A stretch of 64,000 nucleotides of DNA. Origin: Colletotrichum lupini. Taxonomy: Eukaryota; Ascomycota; Sordariomycetes; Glomerellales; Glomerellaceae. The stretch is from contig NC_064672.1 in assembly GCF_023278565.1 (NCBI RefSeq), positions 7,812,001-7,876,000 on the forward strand, in the 5' to 3' direction. The notes below the pieces were generated by a model. It worked only from the letters and a program-made list of their open reading frames with translations. It had not been told where the DNA came from and searched no databases. The stretch's first letter is position 1; every line of letters begins with the position of its first letter. The position numbers and the translations under genes were made by a program. Positions 12,400-24,487 of the stretch are shown here, in pieces.

Positions 12400-14950
12400 C
12401 TATTTGCTTCGTGTTGTCACGCTGACATCAATGCCTCTCTTCTGATAATGGCTTGGCGACTTGTCATATTCATCCAGAAGACTCGCATATTCGTGTAGAC
12501 TTTGACCGATCGTTCTCATGATCGGCCAGGCGCTATTGCATCTTTCAAACATCTTGGCGAATAACTTGATCACCAAGCGACCAAGAGTCTCCAAAGAGTG
12601 TGAGGTGTTGTCTTCCAGAGTACTCAGATCGTATCCGTCAATTGCTTCGACCGAAGCCAAAGCCTCGTTAACAACACACTCTATCCAACTTATTATCTGG
12701 CGTTCATTTACTTGGTCTCGCGTCAGTCTTGGCATCGGCATTTTCGTTGGATTATGTAACTTACTATCCAACTCTCCCGTATCCTGTGTTTCTGCGAGCA
12801 TATACAGCCATTTACTGAGAAACACTGCCGCCTCAAAGGAACAGAAGCAGTGTTGCAGACTCCAGAAGAAAGCCTGGCAGCTAGCCAAGTAGTCGATACC
12901 GAGTTGCACAGGAATGTTCAATGCGTGAACCGCATGTAGAAGAGCGTAGACGAGCTGAGGCCCACGTTCTGGCGGCCGAGCATCCCAAGCATTGCCTGCA
13001 ATGGTCTTTGGGTTTCCGGAACAAACCTCTTGCGGTCTTCTCGAAGCAAAATGCAGGCGTACATGAGCTAATCCAAGCAGAGACGTCGCTGTCCAAGAGA
13101 GAGACCCCTTGGTATGCCTAACGTCTAAAACGGACTCGGGAGCCTTGCACCATTGGTCACGCCACCGGTGTAGCGATGATTCGAATTTTGCAACCTCTTC
13201 GGGTGCGTACCCCGGAGATGCAGGATCCAGTGAGAGTTGTTTTGCGACTATGAGGCGCTGCAGGATCGCGTGTATCATCGCAAAGTTTCCAAAGGGTGAA
13301 GGAACTGGACATTCTTCCGTGCGAGGTTGGACCAAGTTGACAAACGCCTCTTGGAAGCGAACGAGCGCCGGACTCTTGCAACGAGCCTCTAGCCACAACG
13401 CAGCGCTAGGCGCCATCCATTCATCACAAGTTACTGGCAGCCACAAATCAATCTCATTCGCCAAGATGACCGGCGGAACGTTGAAGACCAGTGTTTGAAG
13501 ATTCAAGAAGCAGAATGCGGCGAGCTTCGCCCTGCGATCTGACTCAGCTCGTGCCCAGGAATACCAGTCCAGGTCTTCGTCGGTGTGAGAGACATCATTT
13601 ACGAGTCCGCTCTCTCGCAGACACCGCGCGAGGAGGCCTGGGTACTCGAGAGATTCTCGAACGATATAGGAGTCCTCTTGCCAGGTAGAATAGGTTGCCA
13701 ACAACAAGATTGCCTTCATAGTGTCTAGGCGTGAGGCTGTAGTAGAGATATAAGCTTCTTCTCTTGGGAAGGCAAGAGAGTTAGACGGCCTGGATATTCC
13801 ACATAATCCTCCAGGCTGGATCGCCAACTCTCCTGATTCTAGTCGATGCAAGATTATTGCCCTTCCAGCTCGGTACAATGCGGAAGCGTTGCGTGTCTCA
13901 TATCGAAGTTGAGCACCGACGGCTAGGAGTGCCAGCACCAGCTCTGGAGACTCTCGATAATATTTCATGCAGAAGGTTGGCATATGCATGAAAGGATGGT
14001 GATCATTGTATCCGTCAATATACCCAGCAATGTATCTTGACAACGATAACCTGGAAGGAAGTTTAAATGATCCTAGCGCCGCAGCGTATGGGTTGAGATA
14101 TTGAATGAATTGACTTCGTTGAGATTCGTTCACTTTCCAAGGTTGCCGCAAAGGTTTCAATTCATGAAAATCATCTAAGTTGTCGAGGAGACATTAAAAC
14201 CATTGACTCATCAAGGGAATGAAGGATATAATCGCAACTTACCTTCACCAGTACCAGCATCTGGGATTGGATTCATGTTCCGCATCGGTGGGGGTTCATT
14301 CGACGCCAGTTCTTGACTTTCAGGAGTTGACTGATACCGACCCATGCTTGGAGCCGATGAAATGATATGTTCGGATTCCTGAAATTGCCCTGTGGCGAAT
14401 CCTGCGGACGGGAAAAGATTGAGGCCGTGTTGGATGTCTAGGCCGACAGCGTCGAAGAACTCAGAGATGTCAAGCATAGCCTCCATTGGACTACTGGGCA
14501 GGTTTAGTAACTCAGTGTTATTGCCATAAGGGAACTGTTGCATGAGCTCTTGAGGAGCTGCGTCTTGGTTCCCCAAGTGCCCTAAAGCGTTCAATGTCAT
14601 TTGGCTAGTGGCTTGCATGACTTCATGGTAGACTGGCCATGGGTTGAGTGCCGCCGAATTTTGGTCCTGGCCTGCACTCATTGTGGACGTCGCCAGTGGA
14701 GTAGCAGCATCCCCCGTAGCGTGGTAGAGTCGCTCGTGGCGGGTAAGTAGATCCCGCCTGGCAAAGGCTTGTCCACAATGACATTCATACGGCTTTTCTT
14801 TCGTGTCTGTGGAGCAGAATGATCAACATCGTTAGCAGACGCCCCATCGATACTAAAGCAACCTATACGACACGTACGCGTTCTCAGATGTCTTCTTAGA
14901 TGCTCGCCTCGAGCGAAGGTGCGATGACACACATGGCAAGCTTTTGACAT
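12400..14950 (-). CDS. C2H2 zinc-finger transcription factor with fungal TF middle-homology domain
   Basis: Three exons (14950-14878, 14806-14243, 14174-12400) give 803 aa with phases consistent. Two C2H2 fingers lie at the N-terminus: CHVCHRTFARGEHLRRHLRTH (Cys5, Cys8, His21, His25) and a second with Cys33, Cys35 and His48/His53. The first intron splits the linker between the two fingers. A Gln/Pro-rich central segment is followed by a fungal-specific transcription factor domain, recognisable from YIDGYNDHHPFMHMPTF and the helical remainder. It is a nuclear DNA-binding regulator. It ends 153 bp from the convergent kelch gene. Target genes cannot be inferred. Confidence 0.9.
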
Positions 14951-16017
14951 GTTGGCGCGATCTCTGTCAGGGCTATTTTGCAGCTACATAATGTCGCTTT
15001 GAAGAAAGGAGGAGTGGAAGCAGCACCACTTGGCTGTCGACTTGGGCAGTGAGAAGAGAGGAGTGCCCATGCATTGTCAGGCCATTTGTAATCACGTTGA
15101 TTACCTATGCAATGATGTGCCATCGGCGCGTGTAGCTTGCTCATAATGTTAGATAAGCCCAGGTCCATCCGACCAAAGTACCAAAACCAAAGCGGACGAC
15201 TCTTGTACTCCGAAGTCTGCCTCATTTCGGTGGGCGCAACCGCCATCAACAAAACATTAAATTTCAGGTGACATTAATATAACTCAACGATGTCTTTATG
15301 GGCACCGTGATGACATGATGATCTTGTGCAACATTGATGTGACGAGATTAGACTTCATGGGCGGCTTCGACACGAAGGGTCTCCGGGTTTACAAATGGTG
15401 GTGTCTCCAACCCCACCGACCTTCAATGGAATCGGGGCCATCGCCATTGAGTTGGGGTACCCCAACTGTTGAATCGGTGCATCTCGCTGGCTATTACCTT
15501 AGTAATACCAGGTGCAATTGCTCTGAAGTGTTTTACCGAGTAGACAGACTGAACATCTTACCATCTTTGAAGCCGTGGCTTTTTTATCTTTTACTTCGTC
15601 GTTCTTTGCGACGTGGATCTTGTCAAGTCGCCTAGAGCACTAGCTGTTCAGTGACAGGCGACTTTAAATTTTGGGTATTGTCAATAGCTCAGAATTTCCT
15701 CTCAATGAAGATGGATCTTAGACAAAGGTAAGCGAAACTTTCAATTCATAACTGTCCACCAGATGTACTCTCCTTCTACGTTCTATGGGCTTTCACGTTG
15801 CTTATAGGTAGTGACTACCTTTCGAAAAGCCTCTTTTGGTGCCCACGGTGGCATCACTTCCGACCTCAAAGGTAGCCGGTAGAAGCTATAATGCTTGACG
15901 ATCGGCTTCTACCCACTTAGTTTATTGCATGATCTCTAAGTGCACCTACAAGACGGGTACTGAAACTCCTCTGATTTAAACTGCTCTTTTGGTAGAAAGT
16001 CCTGGTGGAAAGTCCTC
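14951..16017. other. Intergenic, no gene seen
   Basis: About 1.07 kb between the zinc-finger gene start and the transporter stop. A 106-codon plus-strand frame at 15315-15635 has no recognisable features. The DNA is moderately A+T-rich but not RIP-like. Confidence 0.45.
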
Positions 16018-17916
16018 TCATTCCCGACTGCCATAGCCCTGTCCAGCCGATGACAGTAGTCTCTGTCTCTCTTCTAAGGCATCCAACTCAGGCTTTTCTT
16101 CTGTGACGAAAGTGCGACCTTTGATAGCGACGAATGCCGTTAAAAGAGCCCCGATTATGGTGCCTGATGCGCCAAGCGTGATGTTTACAGGCGTGGGATC
16201 ACCGTGTAGGGGACCGTGAGTAAGAGCATCCAGCCCAGATTGCGCGAAGTTTACCAGGCCTGAGACGCACACAATCGTACCGTAGATACGACCGAAAGTG
16301 GCGAAACCAAAGACTTTTGTTGCGTAGTCCCTTGAAACTTGATCAGCGCACGAACGTATGGCTCAAAAGACAGCAAGATTGAACTTACGAGATGGCCGAG
16401 TAGTATAGGGGGCGAAAGATGACGAATAAGACAACTGTAGCATAGCCCGCCCACGCGAAGGGTAGGCAATTGAGGAGGCCAATGGCAACGATTAGGGCAG
16501 TCAGCGCGCCAAAGGTTGCCGGTACACTGAGATTATTGAGGAGAATCCCAATGAATGGGGTGGAAAGCAGTCCACCGACAGGCAAGGCAATATCGAAGAA
16601 ACGGTTGATGTCTTTGGCGTCGGCCTCAGAGCCCAACATCCATCGGTATTGCGCATGGACAGTCGCGATGAAGTAGTTCATCCTCAACATCTGAACGATC
16701 GTCAAAAGCAAGATGAGGATGAACCATGGACTCTGGATCTGCTGGTGGGCCGGAACACCATGCAAAACTCCCCAGACTCCACTGGCTTCCTGACGCTCCT
16801 CGTTTATCTTGACACGCTCTTCACGCTGCTCAGCATCGCCAGCGACTTCCTCAATTTGGCCAAGCTTTGACAACCGTCGATCGGTTCGGGCACTGCGTAC
16901 TTTGCGCAATTGCCTTATGTCGTCAATTTCATCATCGGACTCATGTACATCGTGCGTCTCGTCTTGAGCTTTCTCAATCTTTTGTTCCAGCTGAGGAATT
17001 GAATGATAGGACCGGGCGGGCATGTACGCAAATTCGGCCAGAAGAATTAGCAATGGAACGGCGATGTAGGTGTAAAAGAACTTCTCAAGTGAGAGATTGC
17101 CTTCTGTCGCTTCATATGCCGCACGGTAGATTAGGAACACAGCAGCCGACGCGTCAAAGGCCCCGGTGACCAGTGCGATGATGTGTCCACTGTACTTGGG
17201 AAATGCGTTGGCGAGCTGGAAGCTGGAAACAAAGACAAAGGTTCCACCGAAGGCAAGCATGATGTTTCCAAGGAAGTACCCGTCAAAGTAGGCGAAGTTG
17301 CGTGAGACTGCCATGAGGATGCAGCCTAGGGTGAGGCATACGCAGGAGACGATCCAGCAAACTCGCCTACCATAGCGATCAAGGACAGAGCCGGCCAACA
17401 GCGAAGACACATTTGCTGTAATAGAGGCGGCGATGAAGAACAAGTTCAACCTGAGGTCTTGCTCGGTGCATGGAATGTAGTCGCCGTTATCCACCACGCC
17501 CGGGTCGTTGGCATCGCAAAGATCGTTGTAGACACCTTCGGCGATGAGAACAGGTTTGAGGGCCGCGAATCCGAAAACAATGCCCGCAGCTAGCCAACAT
17601 GCCACTATGCTAGTCGCTACTTGTACTGCAAGGCGTTAGTTCCGAGGTTGGAAGATTCTGTAGAATCTTGACTGTGGATCTTACCCCATCGTCTGGTGTT
17701 AGAGACCTTGTAAGCAGCAATGGGCTTCTCGGCGCGTACGGTCTCAATAGGCGCAAAGCTCAGTCGTCTCCATTGCGGCTCATCACTACTACTCTCGGTG
17801 TTGGATGGGTTGAGTGTGCCGAAGATAGCCTCGCCATTGCCAGTTGATTCGATCTGTTCTGTGGGACGTTCGTAGTCAAAGCCTTCGGCCTGGGTGACGT
17901 GCTGGGCGAGAGACAT
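16018..17916 (-). CDS. MFS transporter, FMP42/SLC43-like
   Basis: Three exons (17916-17685, 17625-16389, 16330-16018) give 593 aa. The soluble N-terminus is followed by the first helix (VATSIVACWLAAGIVFGFAALKP), a luminal loop with CTEQDLRLN, and a hydrophobic helix pattern typical of a 12-helix MFS protein. The MFS signature DRYGRRVCW lies after the second membrane segment. A charged central cytosolic loop of about 90 residues separates the halves. The sequence resembles fungal FMP42-type proteins, related to the SLC43 amino-acid transporters. An amino-acid or similar solute is a guess. The introns are 58 and 59 nt. Confidence 0.88.
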
Positions 17917-19383
17917 TACCCGAGTATTGCTGAAGTAGCGATGCTTCGCGAAAGAGTATTGCGAATGGTCTAGGAACTTAGAAAATGGATACTTTTACGA
18001 GTAGGAGGAAGCCGAGAGAATAGTCTATAGGATAAATAGGGTGAAGGATTTTTTCTTCTCCAAAGGGTTCAAGAATCGAAGAGAATCCTCGCATTTCCAT
18101 CGTATCACGTTACGACGTTGCGGCGAATTCTCCTGCCGTGCAACGTGCACGCGACCGTAGGATGCCGTGTCAGTGACGTAACAGAGAAGAGTTGAGGAAG
18201 GGTGGGAAGAGAAAGTTCGAGCTTTCCAGCAATTTCCAAATGCCGGGATACTCGGGCAAGGCGCCGGCTATCGGGGTGGGGCTTTGCCGGGGTTGACCCC
18301 AGCGACGTTGACGGCCCGGACCGTAAGCGGGGACTCGGCCCCGGTCCTGGCTTGCTAGCTGACTTTGCTGGCAGAACAGTTAGTTGTTCACCAGCATGGG
18401 CTCCTGATACTGGCGAGAACGGAAATGTTTGCGGGAGGTAAGCGGCAGCCAATGCCGTTAGGCAAACTCGATGTCGGCTCGTATCCGGGATTGGTGTAGG
18501 TTTGTCTACCTTACTCGACTCGGTAACCTGCAGGAAACCCCGCTGCTACTAAATTTACGGAAGTAGGACTATGCTGGAAGGAGAGATCATAGATTCATTA
18601 ATGTTAAGTAGGATAAGTGTCATTGAAACGGCCAACAGCCGAAAATTGCTAGGGAGCAGGCGGAGAGGTACTAATATCGATATGCTCATATCAATAGGCG
18701 GAGTGATTTCGTGGATACGTACGTTTCCTGCAATGGGCACATTAAAGATCGTTCTGATTGTCAAGATGAAAAAGAGATGGTGAGCCCCAACACATCATCT
18801 AGAACGAACATTGAACAGCGGCGCCTTTCGAGAAGAGAAGTCTCTCGGGAAGACTGGAAGCCCATAACTCGATGTCTCCAAGTCTCCAACTTCATAGTGG
18901 GTCCAACCCCAACACTTGCATTTGGAGTTACCTATCCACTTTTTCGAATCTCTTGTGTTCCTAGTAAGTAAGACGAGAACATCTGTACGTGGTCTCAGTT
19001 GGAGCACTCGAAGTGAGTTCGATCATTGAAGGCCGAAAATTTGGCCGTCGGATGTGCAAGTTCAGGATCTCGCTTCCCCCGATCGACTACAAGCTTATGG
19101 GATCTCCAAGTCAGGCAGACTTTGCGCTGGCTGGAATCTCTCCGAGCACTACGTAATTTATCATCCGGATCTCTGGGCATTGTCATGTTATCGCGAGTCT
19201 AGGTACTTGATTGATCTTGAAAAGGAACTGCCTTGAACATCACCTAAGGTAGGCGTGAGAGAGATGTTTTCTACATAAGACAAGGCAAGAGTCCTCGAAT
19301 CAGTACAGGAATTCCTACAGCAGCATCGGAACATCATCGTACCGACTATCTCAGCTATCACACGATTAAAACATTCATTGATC
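17917..19383. other. Divergent intergenic region
   Basis: Nearly 1.5 kb between the MFS transporter (minus) and the MDR reductase (plus). No frame here has support. It probably contains both promoters. A GC-rich patch around 18230-18350 is evident by eye but has no clear function. Confidence 0.45.
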
Positions 19384-20472
19384 ATGAAAGAAGCAATCTT
19401 TGACCGCAATCTCAAGGTTGAGATCCACGACATTCCGATTCCAATCCCAGGTCCCGGACAGATCTTGATCAAGACCGTCATCTCTGGGACTAATCCGAAA
19501 GACTGGAAGGTCCCTAAGATTTGGGCCCCGCAACTACCTCCCCTCAACCATGGAGATGATATTGCTGGATTTGTTAAAAGCATTGGTGAAGGTGTCCTCG
19601 GCTTCAAGGAGGGAGACCGGGTTGCGGCCTTCCACGAAATGAACACCCCACATGGAAGTTACGCTGAATACTCCATCGCTTCGGCTCAGTCGACCTTCCT
19701 GATCCCCGACAAGACCAGTTTCGAGGGTGAGTTACCGCACGTCATCTTGCTTGAAGCTAAGTTTGTGCTAACACATCATGATTCAGAGGCGGCCACAATT
19801 CCACTCGCTGCCATGACCGCTGCTCTTGCTTTATACCAAAAGCTCGATTTGCCGCTTCCTTGGAATCCAGCCAAGACAGGTTTACCTCTTCTGGTCAACG
19901 GCGGTGCAACAGCTGTTGGTGCCTTTGCCATCAAGCTCGCGGCCCTCTCCAACATTCATCCCATTATCGCGGTCGCCGGGAGTGGTAGTCCATACGTGGA
20001 AACCTTGGTCAATAGGCAGAAAGGCGATGTAGTCATCGACTACCGCAAGGGTGAAAACCACGTTCTCGGGCAAATACGTCTGGCTGCCGGGGGACACCCC
20101 ATCTTCAATGCTCTGGATGGAGTGTCCGAAGAAGGGACAGTCCGGACCGTTGCCAAGGCCCTGGCTCCTGGCGGTAAGATCTCAGTTTTTCTGCAGACCT
20201 CCCCAAGCGATGTTAAGGCCGAGGTTTTGTACACCATGGTCGGCACTGTTCATAGCTCCAATGGAATTCTAGGTTCTCCCTTGGGCGACAAGGAGTTTGG
20301 GTCCATGTTCTATCGCTTCTTCGGGCTGGGATTGGAGGAAGGCTGGTTCAATGGCCATCCTTATGAGGTTCTTCCCGAAGGCCTTGGCTCTTTGGACAAA
20401 GCACTTAAAGACCTCGAAGCTGGCAAAGTATCGGCTAAGAAGTATCTTCTTCGCATCGAAGACACCAAGTGA
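19384..20472 (+). CDS. Zinc-independent MDR (quinone oxidoreductase/ToxD-like) reductase
   Basis: Two exons (19384-19726, 19787-20472) give 342 aa. The intron is exactly 60 nt and has no stop, so it reads through in frame; splicing restores the family motif FEEAATIPLAAMTAAL. The N-terminal catalytic fold contains NPKDWK and NHGDDIAG, lacking the GHE zinc motif. The NADPH fold has VNGGATAVGAFAIKLA. This is the medium-chain reductase group that includes quinone oxidoreductases, ToxD-like proteins and trans-acting enoyl reductases of polyketide pathways. No polyketide synthase is in the window, so a biosynthetic role is only possible. It converges on the monooxygenase gene, with 192 bp between the stops. 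Confidence 0.9.
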   Translation: MKEAIFDRNLKVEIHDIPIPIPGPGQILIKTVISGTNPKDWKVPKIWAPQLPPLNHGDDIAGFVKSIGEGVLGFKEGDRVAAFHEMNTPHGSYAEYSIASAQSTFLIPDKTSFEGELPHVILLEAKFVLTHHDSEAATIPLAAMTAALALYQKLDLPLPWNPAKTGLPLLVNGGATAVGAFAIKLAALSNIHPIIAVAGSGSPYVETLVNRQKGDVVIDYRKGENHVLGQIRLAAGGHPIFNALDGVSEEGTVRTVAKALAPGGKISVFLQTSPSDVKAEVLYTMVGTVHSSNGILGSPLGDKEFGSMFYRFFGLGLEEGWFNGHPYEVLPEGLGSLDKALKDLEAGKVSAKKYLLRIEDTK

Positions 20473-20664
20473 AGCCCCGCTAGGGCGGTGATAGCTCATG
20501 GGCTCAGGGCAGTGACCACGGCCAGACAAGGTTGGGAAAGTGATTTAGCGGGGTTTTTAACCATGTAAACTCGGTGATAGAAAATAGAAACATCATCGTT
20601 CTGTCATCGTAAACGATAGTTACAATTGAATGAGAAAAGGTATGATACTATCATAGATGAATGA

Positions 20665-22709
20665 TTAATCCTGACCTGACGTAGCACCGATACCCTTGCC
20701 CTTCGCGAACTTCTCGTCCCATTCCTCGTTGATATCACTGTAATCTTCTGGCCCATAAGGCGAGTACCACTCGGCCATAAATCCTCTCTTTCGGTGATGG
20801 GCGAGACCAAGGTCACTCAGCAACAGGTCTAGGTAAGGCACAGCATCAAACACGAAGCTCGGGCACTTATTGGAGCCCCAATCTGTAGGGTAACGCCAAT
20901 TACCGAAGCGGTTCATTAAGATCGTGTTGTATTGCAACTTTTGCATCGCCGTGTCGTCACCGACTGCCTTCGCAGGATCTCTGGCAAGAAGACCTGAAAA
21001 GTACGCACTGATCCACAGGCCTTGAACATGGGCCGTGATGACGTTACTAAAGTTGCCAACCATGCCGATGAAAGCTGTGTCACGTGGGCGTAAGAAGCGT
21101 TCTGATGGCGGGACGATGAAGTGATGAAGCATGTACGGGGTAAGGGTTCGGTAAGGAGTCACTGCGTCGTCGCTGTCGATGCCCTTTTGATCGGTCAGGG
21201 GCACGTAGTCTTTGTTCCATACCGGCTGATCCTTGAGCCTTGGAAAGCGCGCCAGGATCTCCTTGTCGGCTAGGTCAACAAGATCGGCCTGACCAGCAAG
21301 ATCTTCTCGAGGCGCGTTGTTGATAGGCGCGTGTGGTATACCGAGCTCCGTCTCGATACCCTCTGGGAGGAACTTGATCGGTGGAACGTGTTTCCAGCCG
21401 GTGTGAGCTAGCAGAACATCGGCAGAGAACTTGGTTCCATCGGATAGATGAACCGTTCCAGAACTGAGGTGGTCGATCTCCCCGAGATGTACTTTGACCT
21501 TGCCTTCTTTGACCAAGTCAAAGAAGTTGGTGTCATAGTTGAGAATGCTGAAGCTGGTGCCTGTGAACATGGCCTCTGTCCACGGCTTTAACTTTGCCGT
21601 GTCTGGATGGGAGTCGTATGCGTTAAGCGTCATCACATCGCCTCCGAGCACTTTCCAGAAAGTATCGACAATTGTTCTCCCAATGGCAGTACCATGGAGA
21701 AAGTGACGCGTCTCAATGTAGCCATCAGCATCGCCCCACAAACAAGGGCTGAACCAGGTCAACATTCGTGTGTCTAGGGTAGTTTGAGGTATCGTTAGCT
21801 CAGAACATGCTGAGAGAGAGAAGCAGAGATAAACTGACTAGCAAGCTTTTCCAACCACTTGTTGAGTGGAGTGACATAAGGGGGTGCCATCCAGCAAGGA
21901 CCATGTCCCGTCGCTATTATTGTATGAGTTGGTGTCTATATCTCCGCCTGAAGTAGACTTACAGCGGATGACCCAATTCACCTTCACGCCAGCAGTTGCA
22001 TACGAATAAACGGCATCCCATGCAAACTTCGTGCCACCAAAGATTGTCACGGTATTGGCCGTCTCCAGAGTATCCGCATTCTGCTGGAAGTACTTGCCGT
22101 GAAAGATGCGACCGCCGAAAGACTCTTGACCATCGAAATGGGGCAACCATGGTTCCGACGTCAAGCCAGTCGCAATGATCAGACGTCGAGCAAACACTCG
22201 GATCTCTCCATTTTGAGAGTTCGCAACTGTCAGGAACCAGCCACCTTCACTGGTTTCTTGATGTTCTGCCACAATGACCTTGTGGCAGGATCGGATCTTG
22301 TCGGTAATGCCAAACTTGTCGGCATATGCATTGAGATAGATGCTGATAGTTTCGCCTGGAATATGCTGCCCTGGCTTGATGTTGAATCTCTTACTGTCCA
22401 TGGGAAAGTCAGGGTATTCATAAGTTCCCAGCATGTTGTTGCTTTTCAAACCCGGGTATAAGCGTTCTTTTGCCCAAGTGCCACCGAGCGTGGGCTGGGA
22501 GTCGAAGACAACCAGCGAAGACTCTGGCTGCGTGCAGTGATACTGCTTTGCGGCGGCCAGGCCATACCATCCTGCAATGCCATGTTAGTCTATGGAATTG
22601 TGCCACTCCATTGTATCCCGACGAGAAGATTATCTGTATGGAGACATGTAAACCCGAAGGCCTGGGATAGGTTACCTGCGCCAACCACAATGCAGTCAAA
22701 CTTCTCCAT
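20665..22709 (-). CDS. FAD-dependent (flavin-containing) monooxygenase
   Basis: Four exons (22709-22676, 22571-21963, 21913-21839, 21773-20665) give 608 aa. The first exon is only 34 nt and ends inside the FAD-binding GxGxxG (VVGAGWYG, Gly10-Gly15). Further landmarks are LGGTWAKERLYPG, the ATG motif (LIIATGL) and an NADPH-binding segment (GGTKFAWDA). The introns are 104, 49 and 65 nt. The enzyme resembles dimethylaniline-monooxygenase-like FMOs of fungi, which oxygenate small molecules or act as Baeyer-Villiger enzymes; the substrate is unknown. Its convergent partner is an MDR reductase, a pairing seen in small metabolic clusters. Confidence 0.9.
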
Positions 22710-24487
22710 CTCGTCAGTAGTGTATATGAATCTGAGAGACTTTTTTGATCAATGCCGAAAAAATCGGAGACGCGCCGGGAAAGTAAACTTGATGAACCTC
22801 TGCTTAAGGCACGACTCAGGAGCGACTAACGGAATGTAGTCCGCCAACGGCCGCCAAATTAGAATGAGACGACAACGGGATGGTTCCCCGGGATCCCATG
22901 TCCTGCCGATCTTCTTTGTTTGGAAGGTGATACTACGTGCGAAAATACCCAGTTTGCGAGGGTTTTCCAGATTGAGAAGTGATGGCAGGGTTAGGAGCCC
23001 CTAACTCTGTGTTTGAGTGCAGGCTTGGCTGTAAAAGTGTTTATTTAACTCTGAAGAACCAACCCCGGGTCCACTTCCAACGGTCGACAACTGCGATGCA
23101 TATTGGTTTACCAATTTCCTGTAGGGTTGCATTCGGGATTACGTATAACAGTGGCCGACTACAAATGGTGTTAGTCGGGGAAGTCGGGAATTCCTCCAGG
23201 TCCCCCTCGGCTGCATTCGTGATTGGATGTTCTGCTCGGGGCTACTCGTACCTGCAACGGTTTATGGATCAGGAGCTGTCAAAATATTGAACCAACCAGA
23301 CGTTGGTCCTGACGAACTCTTATGGACAAGGGCTTACATACGTGCGCGCCAAAAGTTGTGCCATGTTCAATGCTTGGATGCTACCATTTGTACAGACACA
23401 CGCCATGAACGAGTCATCCGTTGACCGAAGGGTTCGGATGACAGAATACCCCTGTTCATCGACATGCAGTTGGCCGACTCGGCGTAGCATCAAGGAATTA
23501 TGTCGCATATACGGAGTATGCAATCTTCTAAACCGCAGCAAGTCCGAACTTCGGTTGCCGGTCATAAAACGAGTCTCTTGTCTCGTCCCACACACGGCGC
23601 CTGTCTTACTTCTAGGTCCCTGAGAGCAGGGAGGGCAGGGTGATAATCTTCAGTCCTTCAAAACTCTCTCAAGTTCAGGGTTACACTGAACCGTTTGTTA
23701 GCTTGACTGAAAACTTCAATGGCATGATGCTCAAATGCGCGATGAATCGTTGGCAGCTGCAAATGGCAAAGATCGCGCCATGGATGTAACGGCAAACCAA
23801 CATCGTAATGATGTGACAAAGCAAGACAGCTTGGTATGCCGAAGAATGCTTTGCCATTTACCGCGTCCTCGGGTGCCCCAATCCGCGGGTAGCACAGTCA
23901 GAGCATTGTTGAAAGAATGCAAACGAAGTTCTTGCTTCTTTCTTTTTCGGTGTCCCGGGGATTCATGCCAATAGTCAATCAAGAGAATCAGGTTTTGTTT
24001 GCTGAGCACCAATTCCCACCAAGTCAAATTGAATCTGTTGACTGCAGGCACATTTTCATGTTTGTATCGTTTGGACAATCAAGAACCTGCCACCGCGTTT
24101 CCCTCGCTCACCAAGCACGTGGGCCTTGAAAACGCTTCGGACTCGCGATTTCATCCGCTGCCCTATCCGGCACATGTGATCAACGTTGACGGAACCTCAA
24201 ACATTCTCCTGGTGGCACAGCTGGAGAGTATCAGCGAGGATGGAGCTCAACCACTACCATGGGTGTGGATCGGCGCCGGTCTTTCGGGCTTGGCGAGTGT
24301 CGATCGAATCGAGTAAGGGCTCCGTCCAGAATGGGGGTTCTGGCGAAAGATTATACAAAGTAGGTACCCCGGGAACCTGCATGTCTTTCCGGGCCCCTCC
24401 TGAATTTTCTGGCCGGTTCCTCTCGTTTACTTTGTTGTTTGCATCTCATCTCTTTCGCGTCTTCTTTTTACAGCACCCGACTCCGGT
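22710..24487. other. Long intergenic region, no gene seen
   Basis: About 1.8 kb of divergent intergenic DNA between the monooxygenase and the rhodopsin-domain gene. Frames of 60-128 codons occur on both strands but none has a recognisable domain or splice pattern. Confidence 0.45.

Noticed and set aside
15315..15635. 106-codon plus-strand frame
   Set aside because: No domain, signal peptide, splice context or codon regularity; judged chance.
19384..22709. A complete secondary-metabolite cluster
   Set aside because: No polyketide synthase, NRPS, terpene synthase or similar backbone gene is present in the window.
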